A DNA stretch of 64,000 bases, from assembly GCF_002162375.1 (NCBI RefSeq), contig NZ_CP021425.1:2229501-2293500 (forward strand). Reading direction: 5' to 3'. The stretch's first letter is position 1; each line of letters opens with the position of its first letter. The notes under the pieces were generated by a model. That model searched no databases, had not been told where the DNA came from, and saw only the letters and a program-made list of their open reading frames with translations. Source of the stretch: Oleiphilus messinensis (lineage in GTDB: Bacteria; Pseudomonadota; Gammaproteobacteria; Pseudomonadales; Oleiphilaceae). A program made the translations under genes and the position numbers. Positions 8,607 to 17,792 of the stretch are shown here, piece after piece.

Positions 8607-9508
8607 TTTAGCCAGATCAAGTCCAGAAGAAATAGCATTTCGATTGCAAAAGTGCCGATCACCATCATCTTCAGCAATTGATTGTAAGTTGAAGCAGATT
8701 GGCAGTGCGCTACGCGTATACTGTGCAGAGTGAAATAGATAATGAGCAGCTGATGTATACCCCATAATTTGGAGCTGGCCAGCCAGTAGAATATCTCCAG
8801 TGATATGCAGCCCGTGCCAATAAGAACAAATTGGTAACGCACTGCATAGTGTTGGCCCAGAAGATTTGCGATGGTCACTTTTCCGGCCTCACTATCGCTT
8901 GCTGCATCGCGCATATTGTTGATGTTCAGCACCCCGGTGGCAAAGCAGCCCGCACTGATTGCGAGCAGCATATCCTGCAGTGCAGGGGGGTGTCCCAAAA
9001 GATAGGCTGACCCGAGTACCGCGAGCAAGCCGAAAAACACAAACACCGACACATCGCCGAGCGCAATATAGCCGTAGGGTCGTTTCCCGACTGAGTAAGT
9101 GACGGCAGCAACCACAGAGAATGCCCCCGCAACCAGAAAAATCAGCGCATCGGCCCAGGAGTTTACGGCGCTCAGAATCAGTATCAGGCCACAAATTCCG
9201 GTTAATATTGCTGTTATTTTCAAGCCTTGTTTAAAGTGTTGTTGTGTGATCGTGCCGGACGCTAACATGCGTTGTGGTCCCTGTCGCTCAGAGTTATCTA
9301 CACCGCTCAAGCCATCGCCATAGTCATTCGCGAGATTGGATAGGATCTGGAGTAATAGCGTGGTGGTTACAATGAGCGCGAGGGTGAGTGTGTTCACGTC
9401 CATGGGTGGGGATGCGGCTTGCGTGAGTGCGTATCCCATGGCGATACTGCCGAGAGCCAATGGCAGGGTTCGTGGGCGGATTGCCAGTAACCAGGGCATT
9501 ACGTGCAT
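8603..9508 (-). CDS. menA: 1,4-dihydroxy-2-naphthoate polyprenyltransferase MenA
   Basis: MenA prenylates and decarboxylates 1,4-dihydroxy-2-naphthoate to demethylmenaquinone in the inner membrane. The 301-residue product is hydrophobic with about eight to nine membrane segments. It opens with MPWLLAIRPRTLPLALGSI and has the prenyl-diphosphate-binding Asp motif LANDYGDGLSGVD (about residues 60-75), followed by RQGPQRMLASGTI; a second polar loop NINNMRDAASDSEAGK lies further on. It is divergent from menF, which it joins functionally. Length and motifs are normal for MenA. Confidence 0.93.
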   Translation of the reverse strand: MHVMPWLLAIRPRTLPLALGSIAMGYALTQAASPPMDVNTLTLALIVTTTLLLQILSNLANDYGDGLSGVDNSERQGPQRMLASGTITQQHFKQGLKITAILTGICGLILILSAVNSWADALIFLVAGAFSVVAAVTYSVGKRPYGYIALGDVSVFVFFGLLAVLGSAYLLGHPPALQDMLLAISAGCFATGVLNINNMRDAASDSEAGKVTIANLLGQHYAVRYQFVLIGTGCISLEIFYWLASSKLWGIHQLLIIYFTLHSIRVAHCQSASTYNQLLKMMVIGTFAIEMLFLLDLIWLK

Positions 9509-9555
9509 AATGATCCTTAAAGGAAATTGGTAATATTATTTTTGAGCGAAGACAA

Positions 9556-9583
9556 TTGTGTGCTTCATTCTTCACTCTATAAT
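9556..9583 (+). promoter_or_regulatory. Putative sigma70 promoter of menF-menD
   Basis: TTGTGT (9556-9561) and a perfect TATAAT (9578-9583) are separated by 16 nt, about 60 nt upstream of the menF start and in the menA/menF divergent spacer. Confidence 0.6.
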
Positions 9584-9644
9584 GGGCAAAACATGTAAAA
9601 TTTTTGTGTCGAAGTTCGGACGCGGTTGAGAAAAGGCAGTATAC

Positions 9645-11063
9645 ATGAGATTTTCCCCAGGCTTAAAGGCCGGAATTGCTTCGCTGAAATCGCAGTTATT
9701 GCAACGGAGTCCTGACTCAAATGAAGCTATGCAGACGATTACAGCAATTTTACCGGAAACCCCTGAAGTATCGCTTCCCGGATGGTTGTACCGACAGCAG
9801 GTATACCCGAAACTTTACTGGTCATCGAGAATAGATGAGAGTGCGTCTGACGAGTTCCGGGGAGAAACGCGAGATGTAGAAGTCGCAGGCTTGGGTGTTG
9901 CAATGGTGCGGACGGGAGATGACGCCCGTGCATTTCTGGCGTCGCTGGCAGGTTCTGATTGTCGAAAGCAATATTACTGGCTGTCAACCTTCGACAATGA
10001 CACACCGGTTCTGATCTTGCCAAGAATAGAACTATTGAAACAGCAAGGGCATTTCTTGCTTCGGGTAAACGCCGTAGACCGGGCTAATCTTTCCGGTGCG
10101 GTTCACCTGCCGGGATATACGCCAATTCCCCAGTGGATGGCCGACCTTCGGGATCAGGATCTTTTGAGCCTCCTCTCGGGACAGTTTGATACCCCCGAAC
10201 TTGATATTGAATATGAACGACGAATCGATCAGCCCAATCATGAAACCTGGCGAGAATTAGTTGGTCAGGCCAAAGCCTGTATCTCTGCGAGAGACTTCGA
10301 GAAAGTGGTATTGGCCCGGGAAACGCGAGTCTTTTGTGCCAAGCAAACGGATGCCATGTTGTTGGCGGCGCACTGGCAGCAGTCGGTAGAGAGTTGTTAT
10401 CAGTTTGTATTTCAAACCAGTTCCGATAATGGCTTTATCAGCTTTTCGCCGGAGCGCTTGTTCCGGCGAACTGGTTGTCACCTCGATACCGAAGCATTGG
10501 CCGGAACGGCGATGCGTTCCTGCGACCGGGATCAGGATCATGAGCTGGGTCAGCAGCTGCTCCTTGATGAAAAGAACACCCGAGAGCACCGCTTGGTAGT
10601 CGAGGATATTCTGGAGAAGTTGGGCGGGTTGAGTGATGCTGTTTCACAGTCTGGCCGGGGCTTATGGAAGCAAAAACACATCCAGCATCTCATTTATCCT
10701 TTGCGAGCGAAACTGCATACTGGCATTGACGATCACCGGATATTGGCTGCATTACACCCCACAGCGGCAATTGCGGGCAGTCCAGCTCGTGTCGCGAGAG
10801 ACTTTTTAACGCTACACGAGCCTTTCCGCCGGAACTGGTATGCCGGTACCCACGGTTGTGTATCGGCGTCGAAAACTGAAATTGCGGTTTCCCTCCGTGC
10901 GGCGCAGATTGTAAAAAATGAAATAAAGCTTTTTTCCGGTGCAGGCATTGTGGCGCAGTCGGATGCGGACGCCGAATGGTCAGAACTGGAACAAAAAATC
11001 AGAGCACCTTTGGAACTTATTCATCGCTGTCATGCACTTTCCCCAATACCATCACTCGCATAA
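9645..11063 (+). CDS. menF: Isochorismate synthase MenF
   Basis: MenF converts chorismate to isochorismate, the first committed step to menaquinone. The 472-residue protein has a variable N-terminal half and a chorismate-binding C-terminal half with FEKVVLARET, FISFSPERLF, EALAGTAMRS, LHPTAAIAGSPA, WYAGTHG and LFSGAGIVAQSDADAEW (catalytic and magnesium-binding regions). The ATG is preceded by AAGG. Its 3' end overlaps menD by 32 nt, so the two are translated from one message. Siderophore EntC-type enzymes share the fold, but the menD overlap settles the pathway. Confidence 0.92.
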   Translation: MRFSPGLKAGIASLKSQLLQRSPDSNEAMQTITAILPETPEVSLPGWLYRQQVYPKLYWSSRIDESASDEFRGETRDVEVAGLGVAMVRTGDDARAFLASLAGSDCRKQYYWLSTFDNDTPVLILPRIELLKQQGHFLLRVNAVDRANLSGAVHLPGYTPIPQWMADLRDQDLLSLLSGQFDTPELDIEYERRIDQPNHETWRELVGQAKACISARDFEKVVLARETRVFCAKQTDAMLLAAHWQQSVESCYQFVFQTSSDNGFISFSPERLFRRTGCHLDTEALAGTAMRSCDRDQDHELGQQLLLDEKNTREHRLVVEDILEKLGGLSDAVSQSGRGLWKQKHIQHLIYPLRAKLHTGIDDHRILAALHPTAAIAGSPARVARDFLTLHEPFRRNWYAGTHGCVSASKTEIAVSLRAAQIVKNEIKLFSGAGIVAQSDADAEWSELEQKIRAPLELIHRCHALSPIPSLA

Positions 11064-12906
11064 TGATCTCTGGGCCCGACTCGTCCTTGAAGAGTTGTAT
11101 CGATTCGGGGTGCGTGCCTGTTGCATTGCACCAGGATCGAGAAACACGCCGCTCACATTGAATGCCATAAAGGTCGGGTTTGATATATACCGTCATTTTG
11201 ATGAACGCAGTCTTGGCTTTTTTGCCCTGGGGTTGATAAAAACATCCGAGTGTCCTGTGGTCGTCATCACCACTTCAGGGACTGCAGTAGCGAACTTGTA
11301 TCCTGCGGTCGTTGAGGCGTATCAAACCGGTATGCCGTTAATCATCATCAGTGCAGACCGCCCTCCGAGACTGCACAACTGCGGCGCGAACCAAAGTATC
11401 CCTCAGTCGGGTATATTTACACACTTTTCTCCCAGGTCCATCAATTTTGGTTGCCCGGATCCATCTGTCAGTCCGGAATCGATATTAACAGACATTGACC
11501 GGGTCATGGTGGATCAAAAACCCGGGAATGGGCACGTCACCCACATCAATATGATGTTTGATGAGCCTTTGTATCCGGAGTCGGGTCAGGATAAGCGTGA
11601 TTTCTCGGGTTATTTGAGTGCTGTTAATCATTGGTGTGCAAGCGATAATCGTGCGACCTTTGATCGAATAGAGCATGGCGGTGCAACAGACTATCACACC
11701 CGCGCGGTTTCGGATTCAGTTGCGCATCACCAGCTGGATTCGTTTTTCGCCCGACCGGGATTTGTTGTCGTGGGGGCACTGCATTGCGATGCTGATGTGC
11801 AGGCGGTGAAGCGATTGATCGAGGAATTGGCCTGGCCCGTTATTGTCGATTCTCAATCTCAGTTGAAAGGCATGCCGGATACACTGTCGTCGATGGATCT
11901 GCTCTTGGCGGAAAATGGGGACACCTTGCTTCGTCGCTACACAGAATTATCGGCGGGGGAATGTAATTTACTGCAGCTCGGTGGACGTCTGGTTTCCAAA
12001 CGGATTCAAGCCTTTATTGAATCCCGACCCTGGCGAGAATTTTGGGTCGTGCATCCGGGTGAATACCCGCTTGCACCGGGTCACAACTTCTCAGCGTTTA
12101 TCGCATCAGCAATACCCCAATTCTGTGACAAAGCCTTAGCCGCACTGGCAAATCTGAAATCTGCGGTCGGTTCCGATGCTCGGCGCACTACAGGATTAAG
12201 TCCCTCGCTGAGAATGACGCTATTGCGCGCTCAGGCAGAGTTGCAGGGGGAAATACGGGCGTGGTTGGGGATACCCGATACGCTTACTGAAGTGGAGGTG
12301 TTTAAGGTCTTGATACCTCGCCTGAATAGCGCATTTAATCTGTTTATCGGTAATAGTCTAGCCATTCGTGCATTCGAAATGATCGCAGGCGTTTACAATT
12401 ACCCAAGCTCCCCGAAACTAATCGCGAACCGCGGTGCAAGCGGCATTGATGGCTTGTTGGCTGCAGCCTGCGGATCGGCAATGGGTAATGGGCGAGTGAC
12501 TTTTTGTGTGCTGGGCGATACGTCATTACTTCATGACCTGAACTCACTGCATTGGTTATCAAAACTCAATGTTCCTGTGATTGTCATTCTATTGAATAAT
12601 GGGGGAGGGGGAATATTTCACCATTTGCCCATACCGGACACAGACCTACGACGGGACTTTTATACGCTGCCGCACAGCGTAAACTTCGGTGCAGCGGCTC
12701 AGGCATTTGCTGTCACCCACAAGTGTGTGGAAACGCTGTCGGCGCTTGAAAATGAACTGGAAGACGTGTTCAAGTCACCAAAACACACTGTGTTAGAAGT
12801 CCGCATCGATCCGGATTCCAGCTACCAGCAAATGCGAACATTGGTCGAACGTTCAGCGTATTTTATCCGGGGAAAAACATCATCAGATAAAGATGTCCTA
12901 AAATGA
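11032..12906 (+). CDS. menD: 2-succinyl-5-enolpyruvyl-6-hydroxy-3-cyclohexene-1-carboxylate synthase MenD
   Basis: MenD is a thiamine-diphosphate enzyme joining isochorismate and 2-oxoglutarate. The chosen ATG gives MHFPQYHHSHNDLWARLVLE and then the N-terminal signature CIAPGSRNTPL. The cofactor-binding motif is CVLGDTSLLHDLNSLHW followed by LLNNGGGGIF. Upstream in-frame extension would run deep into menF and is not used. At 624 residues it is longer than E. coli MenD (556), mainly through extra sequence in the central part. The gene is translationally coupled to menF. The usual next gene, menH, is absent. Confidence 0.92.
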   Translation: MHFPQYHHSHNDLWARLVLEELYRFGVRACCIAPGSRNTPLTLNAIKVGFDIYRHFDERSLGFFALGLIKTSECPVVVITTSGTAVANLYPAVVEAYQTGMPLIIISADRPPRLHNCGANQSIPQSGIFTHFSPRSINFGCPDPSVSPESILTDIDRVMVDQKPGNGHVTHINMMFDEPLYPESGQDKRDFSGYLSAVNHWCASDNRATFDRIEHGGATDYHTRAVSDSVAHHQLDSFFARPGFVVVGALHCDADVQAVKRLIEELAWPVIVDSQSQLKGMPDTLSSMDLLLAENGDTLLRRYTELSAGECNLLQLGGRLVSKRIQAFIESRPWREFWVVHPGEYPLAPGHNFSAFIASAIPQFCDKALAALANLKSAVGSDARRTTGLSPSLRMTLLRAQAELQGEIRAWLGIPDTLTEVEVFKVLIPRLNSAFNLFIGNSLAIRAFEMIAGVYNYPSSPKLIANRGASGIDGLLAAACGSAMGNGRVTFCVLGDTSLLHDLNSLHWLSKLNVPVIVILLNNGGGGIFHHLPIPDTDLRRDFYTLPHSVNFGAAAQAFAVTHKCVETLSALENELEDVFKSPKHTVLEVRIDPDSSYQQMRTLVERSAYFIRGKTSSDKDVLK

Positions 12907-12996
12907 CCGTTAAAATGTAGTCTTATGACCTTCTAGAGTAAATACTCTTACTATACACTTTTAACCGTTGATTAGTGTCTCTGAACTAGTCCGTTT

Positions 12997-13061
12997 TTTA
13001 CCGGGAAACCGGTAAATTACCTTGCTTATTACAAGGCTGTGGTTTTCACAGCCTTTTTTTT
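12997..13061 (+). terminator. Rho-independent terminator preceded by a GAAA-capped hairpin
   Basis: A perfect 9-bp stem AAGGCTGTG / CACAGCCTT with loop GTTTT (13033-13055) ends in a run of eight or so T residues, a textbook terminator downstream of menD. Just before it, TTTACCGG-GAAA-CCGGTAAA (12997-13016) forms a perfect 8-bp hairpin with a tetraloop. The pair may simply end the menF-menD message or may be the 3' part of a small RNA. Confidence 0.8.
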
Positions 13062-13071
13062 CGTCCCGAAA

Positions 13072-13125
13072 AAATGTCTCTTCCCATACATGACCGTCAG
13101 GGTCGGCCAGCGCACGGCTATACTT
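13072..13125 (-). pseudogene. Remnant of a VOC/glyoxalase-family gene (C-terminal fragment)
   Basis: On the minus strand the translation YSRALADPDGHVWEETFF is typical of the last strands of vicinal-oxygen-chelate proteins (F-x-DPDGH-x-W-E). Nothing upstream in the same frame supports an intact gene, because the frame quickly runs into an 18-nt duplicated sequence. I read this as debris from an earlier deletion or insertion within the men cluster. Confidence 0.5.
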
Positions 13126-13137
13126 AAAACCCAAATC

Positions 13138-13184
13138 CATATCCCGGACACACACCAGCACTACAGCATATCCCGGACACACAC
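13138..13184. repeat. 18-nt direct repeat, two copies 29 nt apart
   Basis: CATATCCCGGACACACAC occurs at 13138-13155 and 13167-13184. The pair abuts the VOC remnant and precedes the RAYT gene. It may be an element end or a recombination scar. Confidence 0.6.
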
Positions 13185-13382
13185 TACTGAAAAATCAATC
13201 AAACTATAAATTCTAATGTTTAAGAATTGGTATTCTGCACATGCAAATTCGAGGACATATACAATCAGATGGTAAAAAAGGTGAGAAATTCGACTCTCCG
13301 TGAGGAAATCGTCAAATCGAAGGCGAAAGCCATTCCTCTCTTGATTGGCGAGAAACAGTAAGGAGTTTTTTGATTGGAGCGC

Positions 13383-14360
13383 TCAGGCGGCGAGAGTCCT
13401 GAATTTTTGGAGTTTTCGCCTTGAATACCGCTGCTCGTAAATCGATTCAAAGTGTGTTGATCGGGTTATCCAGTCATGATCGGCTAGGCCCAGACGACAG
13501 AGAATAGGTGGAAGTTGCTCTGATATACTGCCGCGTTTCGAAGGATGCAGAGCTTGTCCGGTAAAATCCACCAGTTGCAAGTAATCTTGCCAGGTTAAAA
13601 ACAAACCGACTTGATCAGACCCTTTAACGGTTTCTTCGAAGTGCAACAGGGGTTTAATAGGGGTGTTAAAGCTGAGTAAGGCGCTTTCTGAAAGCTGGCT
13701 TTGTATTGCCTTCTCCGGATTAAATGATGGGCGTGCGCGTTCTTTCAGGCTCGTATGATCAGATGTCTCGGGTGTATCAGCAATTGCAGCGCGTACTGGA
13801 TTGAGGTCAACGTAGGCCATGCAGCTCAACAGCGCTTCTTCTGTCAACAGCGCCTGTGAGCGGTATCGTGCTTCCCAAAAATGCCCCGTACAGTCATCTT
13901 CTCGATTGGCCTTGCGAGCAATGGGTTCGTTTAGGCATTTCATAAACCAGCTCAGGTCTGAAAGCCTTTCCCGATACAGTTTTACCAGCGTATCTAATGT
14001 ATTGTGTTCTGCCGTATCCAGGTTATCGCCACGGAGGTATTTCTGTACGATCAATGGGCCTTTGAAAAGCGCGCACCACCGATTCAACACCTCATCCTGC
14101 GACCAACTCTTTGCTTCACCCGGATTCAATTTGATCACGATATGATAGTGATTTGACATCACGGCATAGGCACAAATATCAATGGTGAAGAGAGAGGAGA
14201 GCAACCGTATCCGGTCTTCGATCCACTGCCGGCGGTGTTCAAAACTTTGACCGGTATGATGATCCACTCCGCAAAGGAAAGTTCGGCGCACGCAACGGGA
14301 GACAATATGGTAGTAGGGCGTATCGGCTACCGATACCAGGCGGTTTCTGGGTAAAGTCAT
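13383..14360 (-). CDS. REP-associated tyrosine transposase (RAYT, Y1 HUH family)
   Basis: The product of about 325 residues begins TLPRNRLVSVADTPYYHIVS and has the HUH metal motif in VMSNHYHIVIKL, the hallmark of IS200/IS605-like Y1 transposases and RAYTs. Further conserved features are CVRRTFLCG, the FEHRRQWIEDRI helix and AYVDLNPVRAA. A catalytic Tyr is expected in the helix after AYVDLNPVRAA or nearby. The start is placed at ATG 14360 by family length; an in-frame TTG at 14387 and an ATG at 14372 are alternatives. RAYTs nick and join single-stranded REP hairpins. Repeats of that kind lie just upstream (14440 and 15511). The gene sits between menD and menB. Confidence 0.82.
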   Translation of the reverse strand: MTLPRNRLVSVADTPYYHIVSRCVRRTFLCGVDHHTGQSFEHRRQWIEDRIRLLSSLFTIDICAYAVMSNHYHIVIKLNPGEAKSWSQDEVLNRWCALFKGPLIVQKYLRGDNLDTAEHNTLDTLVKLYRERLSDLSWFMKCLNEPIARKANREDDCTGHFWEARYRSQALLTEEALLSCMAYVDLNPVRAAIADTPETSDHTSLKERARPSFNPEKAIQSQLSESALLSFNTPIKPLLHFEETVKGSDQVGLFLTWQDYLQLVDFTGQALHPSKRGSISEQLPPILCRLGLADHDWITRSTHFESIYEQRYSRRKLQKFRTLAA

Positions 14361-14439
14361 GGCAAAATCCATTTTGCTGTTGGGCAATAAGCGAGGTTAA
14401 AGATATGCTGAACGAACTATGCTGTCAATTCGGAATAGT

Positions 14440-14470
14440 TGAAATTGTGATAGGAATGCCTGTCCTCAGT
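14440..14470. repeat. REP-like 31-nt repeat, copy 1
   Basis: This 31-nt sequence recurs exactly at 15511-15541. Its core GATAGG-AATG-CCTGTC forms a 6-bp hairpin with one G-T pair. It sits about 80 nt upstream of the RAYT start, the arrangement expected of a RAYT substrate. Confidence 0.75.
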
Positions 14471-14501
14471 TGTTTGGGAAAATAGACTTGGATTATTAAT
14501 T

Positions 14502-14987
14502 ATGAGGTTTGCTACAGAATATATTGTACTTCATGAAGATGGCAAAATGCCTAGCGAAGAAAGCTTTTGCCCATCTATATGGGCTATTGATGAGTCTGAT
14601 ATTGATGGTGATTATTATTATGATGGTATCGACGGGCGTTGGACAAGTTTGACAATTACATTAGATGATAATAAAGGAAAAAGTTCGAGCCTTGATGTTA
14701 ATACGTACCGTGAACATAATCGTAACTATGAACCAAGTGTCTGCGAAGCTGATGATCTAAAAAGATATATCCAATATCGAAAAGAAGGACGATTTAATGC
14801 AAACGAAAAAATTAAGAACATAAAGAAGTTATGCATTACATCATTGTGTTTTGAATCAACTGATATTGGTTGCTACGAAGAGTTTCTTGATACGGTTTAT
14901 AAGTTTTTAAAAGCTACTGAGGGATGTGTGGTTAACTTTGGTGAGCTTGATGCGGATAGGTTTAAAGAAAAATACTTGTCTGCGTAA
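14502..14987 (+). CDS. AT-rich hypothetical protein, possibly immunity-type
   Basis: A 161-residue soluble, acidic protein is encoded by DNA clearly richer in A and T than its surroundings. The N-terminus RFATEYIVLHEDGK is followed by an Asp/Tyr-rich stretch (DIDGDYYYDGIDGRW) and ends in an alpha-helical part with Lys-rich segments. I do not recognise the family. Small acidic proteins of this kind, next to a fragment resembling DUF6985/DUF2004 proteins, often are immunity proteins or orphan remnants of toxin-immunity loci; that is inference. The gene lies inside the repeat-bounded island and its base composition suggests recent acquisition. Confidence 0.55.
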   Translation: MRFATEYIVLHEDGKMPSEESFCPSIWAIDESDIDGDYYYDGIDGRWTSLTITLDDNKGKSSSLDVNTYREHNRNYEPSVCEADDLKRYIQYRKEGRFNANEKIKNIKKLCITSLCFESTDIGCYEEFLDTVYKFLKATEGCVVNFGELDADRFKEKYLSA

Positions 14988-15029
14988 AAATCTGTTGTTC
15001 CAAACAATCCAAATCATTTATTGCGGCCA

Positions 15030-15342
15030 AATGATGGGCCGCAAATACCACTGTAATCCCCCAAAAATTAATAGCGGTTCTAAGCAGAAAATTACTTCAG
15101 ATGTAGAGAACGCTGTTTTCAGTTACTACAAAGATAGTTTTGATCCTGCTGTTAGTTCTATTTCTGATGTGGCTGGGCTGGTTGATTTGCTTAAAATAAA
15201 AATCATGTAATCAGAAGCGGGAGAGAATCAGGAGGTTGGCTTTATTTTTAGAGCCAGCTTTGATCCTGAACTTGGTGTTGGTGTGCTCGTATCAAATGGA
15301 AAGATTGAAGATGTTGATGTACAAGACATTGTCCTTGGCTGA
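15030..15342 (+). pseudogene. Broken gene resembling DUF6985/DUF2004-type proteins
   Basis: One frame runs from about 15030 to 15342 but is cut by an in-frame TAA at 15208-15210. Before the stop it reads DVENAVFSYYKDSFDPAV and VAGLVDLLKIKIM. After it, ENQEVGFIFRASFDPELGVG and then VLVSNGKIEDV up to a TGA. The end resembles the F/W-D-P-E-H-G-x-G-V...I...G signature of small proteins often found as immunity partners. Both halves are in the same frame, so a single nonsense change appears to have broken it. The true start is unclear. Confidence 0.5.
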
Positions 15343-15510
15343 GCGGAGCTTTGTTTAACCGTCAACTTGTTGTAAGGTGCGTTTTAGTTACTTTAGCCAG
15401 CGGTGATAATTTTAATTTGCTTACTTATGTCAAGTTCATTTTTAAGGATGAAAATAAAAACAACCTATGCTTCAAGGCGTGAAGCGGGTGTTAGTCTGTT
15501 TTGAGGGTGA

Positions 15511-15541
15511 TGAAATTGTGATAGGAATGCCTGTCCTCAGT
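15511..15541. repeat. REP-like 31-nt repeat, copy 2
   Basis: This is an exact second copy of the sequence at 14440-14470, in the same orientation, 1071 nt away. The two copies bracket the AT-rich island. Confidence 0.75.
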
Positions 15542-15584
15542 GCCTGAATGTGAGTCAGTGACTGGGGAGACTTATTGAGGAATC

Positions 15585-15661
<77 letters not shown>

Positions 15662-15813
15662 TAATCGTTTGCACTTAATCAATCAGGTTCATGATAGTCA
15701 ACTGAATTTAGTTCCTTCAAGTTTTTTGTTTTGATTGGTAGCAAAACATTTGTAGCTTGAATGAGCTAAGATCAGATCCTGGCAAACTTAATAAAACGAC
15801 TGGAACTGACACA

Positions 15814-16668
15814 ATGAAATACGGATTGACCGAGGCGCAGTTGACCGCGCCTATTACCTGGCGGACAAGTGAATTGGAGTTTGAGGATATTCTCTACCAT
15901 AAAGCGGAAGGTATCGCCAAAATCACAATTAACCGCCCCGAAGTACATAATGCCTTTCGACCCATAACCGTAATGGAAATGAGTCAGGCGCTGAATGATG
16001 CTCGTTATGATGAAAGTATCGGAGTTATCATTTTTACCGGTGCGGGTGATCAGGCCTTTTGTTCTGGTGGGGATCAGTCTATTCGTGGTGAAGCAGGATA
16101 TCAGGGTGGTAAAGGCGTGCAGCACCTGAACGTTCTGGATCTGCAGCGGCAGATTCGCACTTGTCCCAAGCCTGTTGTTGCCATGGTGGCCGGTTATGCG
16201 ATTGGTGGCGGGCATGTTCTGCATGTTGTCTGTGACTTGACCATTGCCGCAGATAATGCGCGCTTCGGGCAGACCGGGCCTTCTGTTGGCTCTTTTGATG
16301 GCGGTTTTGGTTCCAGTTACCTGGCACGGATGGTTGGCCAGAAAAAAGCCCGGGAAATCTGGTTCTTGTGTCGGCAGTATAGTGCCGAGGAAGCGCTTGA
16401 CATGGGCTTAGTTAATACCGTGGTTCCAATCCAGCAACTGGAGTCGGAAACAGTACGCTGGTGTCGTGAAATGTTACAGAATTCACCATTAGCCTTACGC
16501 TGCCTGAAAGCGGCCATGAATGCGGACTGTGATGGTCAAACCGGTCTGCAAGAGTTGGCGGGCAATGCCACGATGCTGTTTTACATGACCGAAGAAGCGC
16601 AGGAAGGGCGAAATGCGTTCATGGAAAAGCGTCCGCCGCGGTTTAGTGACTTCAAACGTCGCCCCTGA
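15814..16668 (+). CDS. menB: 1,4-dihydroxy-2-naphthoyl-CoA synthase MenB
   Basis: MenB closes the second ring of the naphthoquinone from o-succinylbenzoyl-CoA. The crotonase-fold motifs are complete: [45 protein letters not shown] (oxyanion hole), [15 protein letters not shown], and a C-terminal [16 protein letters not shown] 15814 gives 284 residues, close to the 285 of E. coli; an upstream in-frame TTG at 15757 has no ribosome binding site. menC follows after 21 nt. Upstream is the tRNA and island, so menB-menC must have its own promoter now. Confidence 0.94.
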   Translation: MKYGLTEAQLTAPITWRTSELEFEDILYHKAEGIAKITINRPEVHNAFRPITVMEMSQALNDARYDESIGVIIFTGAGDQAFCSGGDQSIRGEAGYQGGKGVQHLNVLDLQRQIRTCPKPVVAMVAGYAIGGGHVLHVVCDLTIAADNARFGQTGPSVGSFDGGFGSSYLARMVGQKKAREIWFLCRQYSAEEALDMGLVNTVVPIQQLESETVRWCREMLQNSPLALRCLKAAMNADCDGQTGLQELAGNATMLFYMTEEAQEGRNAFMEKRPPRFSDFKRRP

Positions 16669-16689
16669 CGTCTACCTTAGTGCTCAATC

Positions 16690-17754
16690 GTGAAATCAGC
16701 GTATCTGTATCGTTACCGCATTCCTTTATACCCCGAGCTTCGTCTGTCGAAATCAATTACCCTCCGCAATCGGGAAGGATTGCTGATCCGGCTGATCGAA
16801 GATGGCAGAGAGGGCTGGGGCGAGGTAGCCCCATTGCCCAGTTTCAGCCCGGAAACCCTGCGCGAAGTGGAGCTGCTCATGCCGACGCTTCTTCAGGCTT
16901 TATTGGCGCAGCACTCGCTTCTTGCTTCACCTGCTGATTCAAGCCATGAAGTTCAGGTTTTGGTCTCCAATACATCAGGTCTACCCGCAAGTATTCAATT
17001 CGGTATCTCCTGCGCGTTGAGGGAACTACAGTGTGGCGTGATGGGAGTAGAAGAAACGCCCTATCACCGGAATACACCCGTGTTTTTGGTGGACGGTGTC
17101 GATTTTTCGAATGCGGGGTGGTCTCGGCTTGTTGAGCGAATCTCGTTTTCCGGATCAATAGGAGCCGGTTTGCAGATCAAGCTCAAAACGGGGCGTGATG
17201 CCCTTGAGGTTGATGTGAACCGGTATCAACGCTTGATTGAAACGTTTCCGGGTATAGCCATCCGGGTTGATCCCAACCGGCGCTGGAGCTACGAATCGAC
17301 ACTGAGGTTTGCTCAACATATCGACCAAACCCGGTTGGCCTTTCTGGAGGAGCCCTGTGCCAACATGAAGGAAAATGCATGCCTGGCACAATATGATGGT
17401 TTGCCAATTGCGCTGGATGAATCAACCCGTGAAACTGACTTTACGTTGGCGGCAGCATCATGGGCAAAGGCTATTGTGATTAAGCCTGCACTTCAGGGTC
17501 TCATCACCCAAACGGAAACACTGGTAAAAAAAGCCCGGGCGTTACACATCATTCCTGTTTTCAGCTCGTCCTTTGAGTCCTCGGTGGGGTGGGGGCAGGT
17601 TGCTTGGTTAGCCAACCATCATGCACCCGAAATTGCGCCCGGACTGGATACCCTTTCACACATGCAACAGTGTGTCGTGCGTAAAGGTCCGGTTTGGCAT
17701 GATCGGCCGGTAGTTCCCCGTGAGGATTTATCACTGTTATGGTGTACAGACTAA
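16690..17754 (+). CDS. menC: o-Succinylbenzoate synthase MenC
   Basis: MenC dehydrates SHCHC to o-succinylbenzoate. The 354-residue enolase-superfamily protein shows the KxK catalytic pair (LQIKLKTG, Lys164 and Lys166), the metal ligands RVDPNRRW, FLEEP and IALDES, and a second lysine in IVIKPAL. The N-terminal capping domain starts with YRYRIPLYPELRL. The start codon is GTG, immediately after menB. Length is slightly above the E. coli enzyme (320). Confidence 0.92.
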   Translation: MKSAYLYRYRIPLYPELRLSKSITLRNREGLLIRLIEDGREGWGEVAPLPSFSPETLREVELLMPTLLQALLAQHSLLASPADSSHEVQVLVSNTSGLPASIQFGISCALRELQCGVMGVEETPYHRNTPVFLVDGVDFSNAGWSRLVERISFSGSIGAGLQIKLKTGRDALEVDVNRYQRLIETFPGIAIRVDPNRRWSYESTLRFAQHIDQTRLAFLEEPCANMKENACLAQYDGLPIALDESTRETDFTLAAASWAKAIVIKPALQGLITQTETLVKKARALHIIPVFSSSFESSVGWGQVAWLANHHAPEIAPGLDTLSHMQQCVVRKGPVWHDRPVVPREDLSLLWCTD

Positions 17755-17792
17755 TGTGAATCTGAAGCAGAATTGCTCGCGGAGTGTAGACA

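Noticed and set aside
10939-11031. N-terminal extension of MenD into menF
   Set aside because: The added 31 residues are just menF DNA in another frame; the MenD family begins near the ATG at 11032.
15757-15813. Upstream TTG start for MenB
   Set aside because: No ribosome binding site; the resulting N-terminal extension is unlike MenB and the ATG at 15814 gives the normal length.
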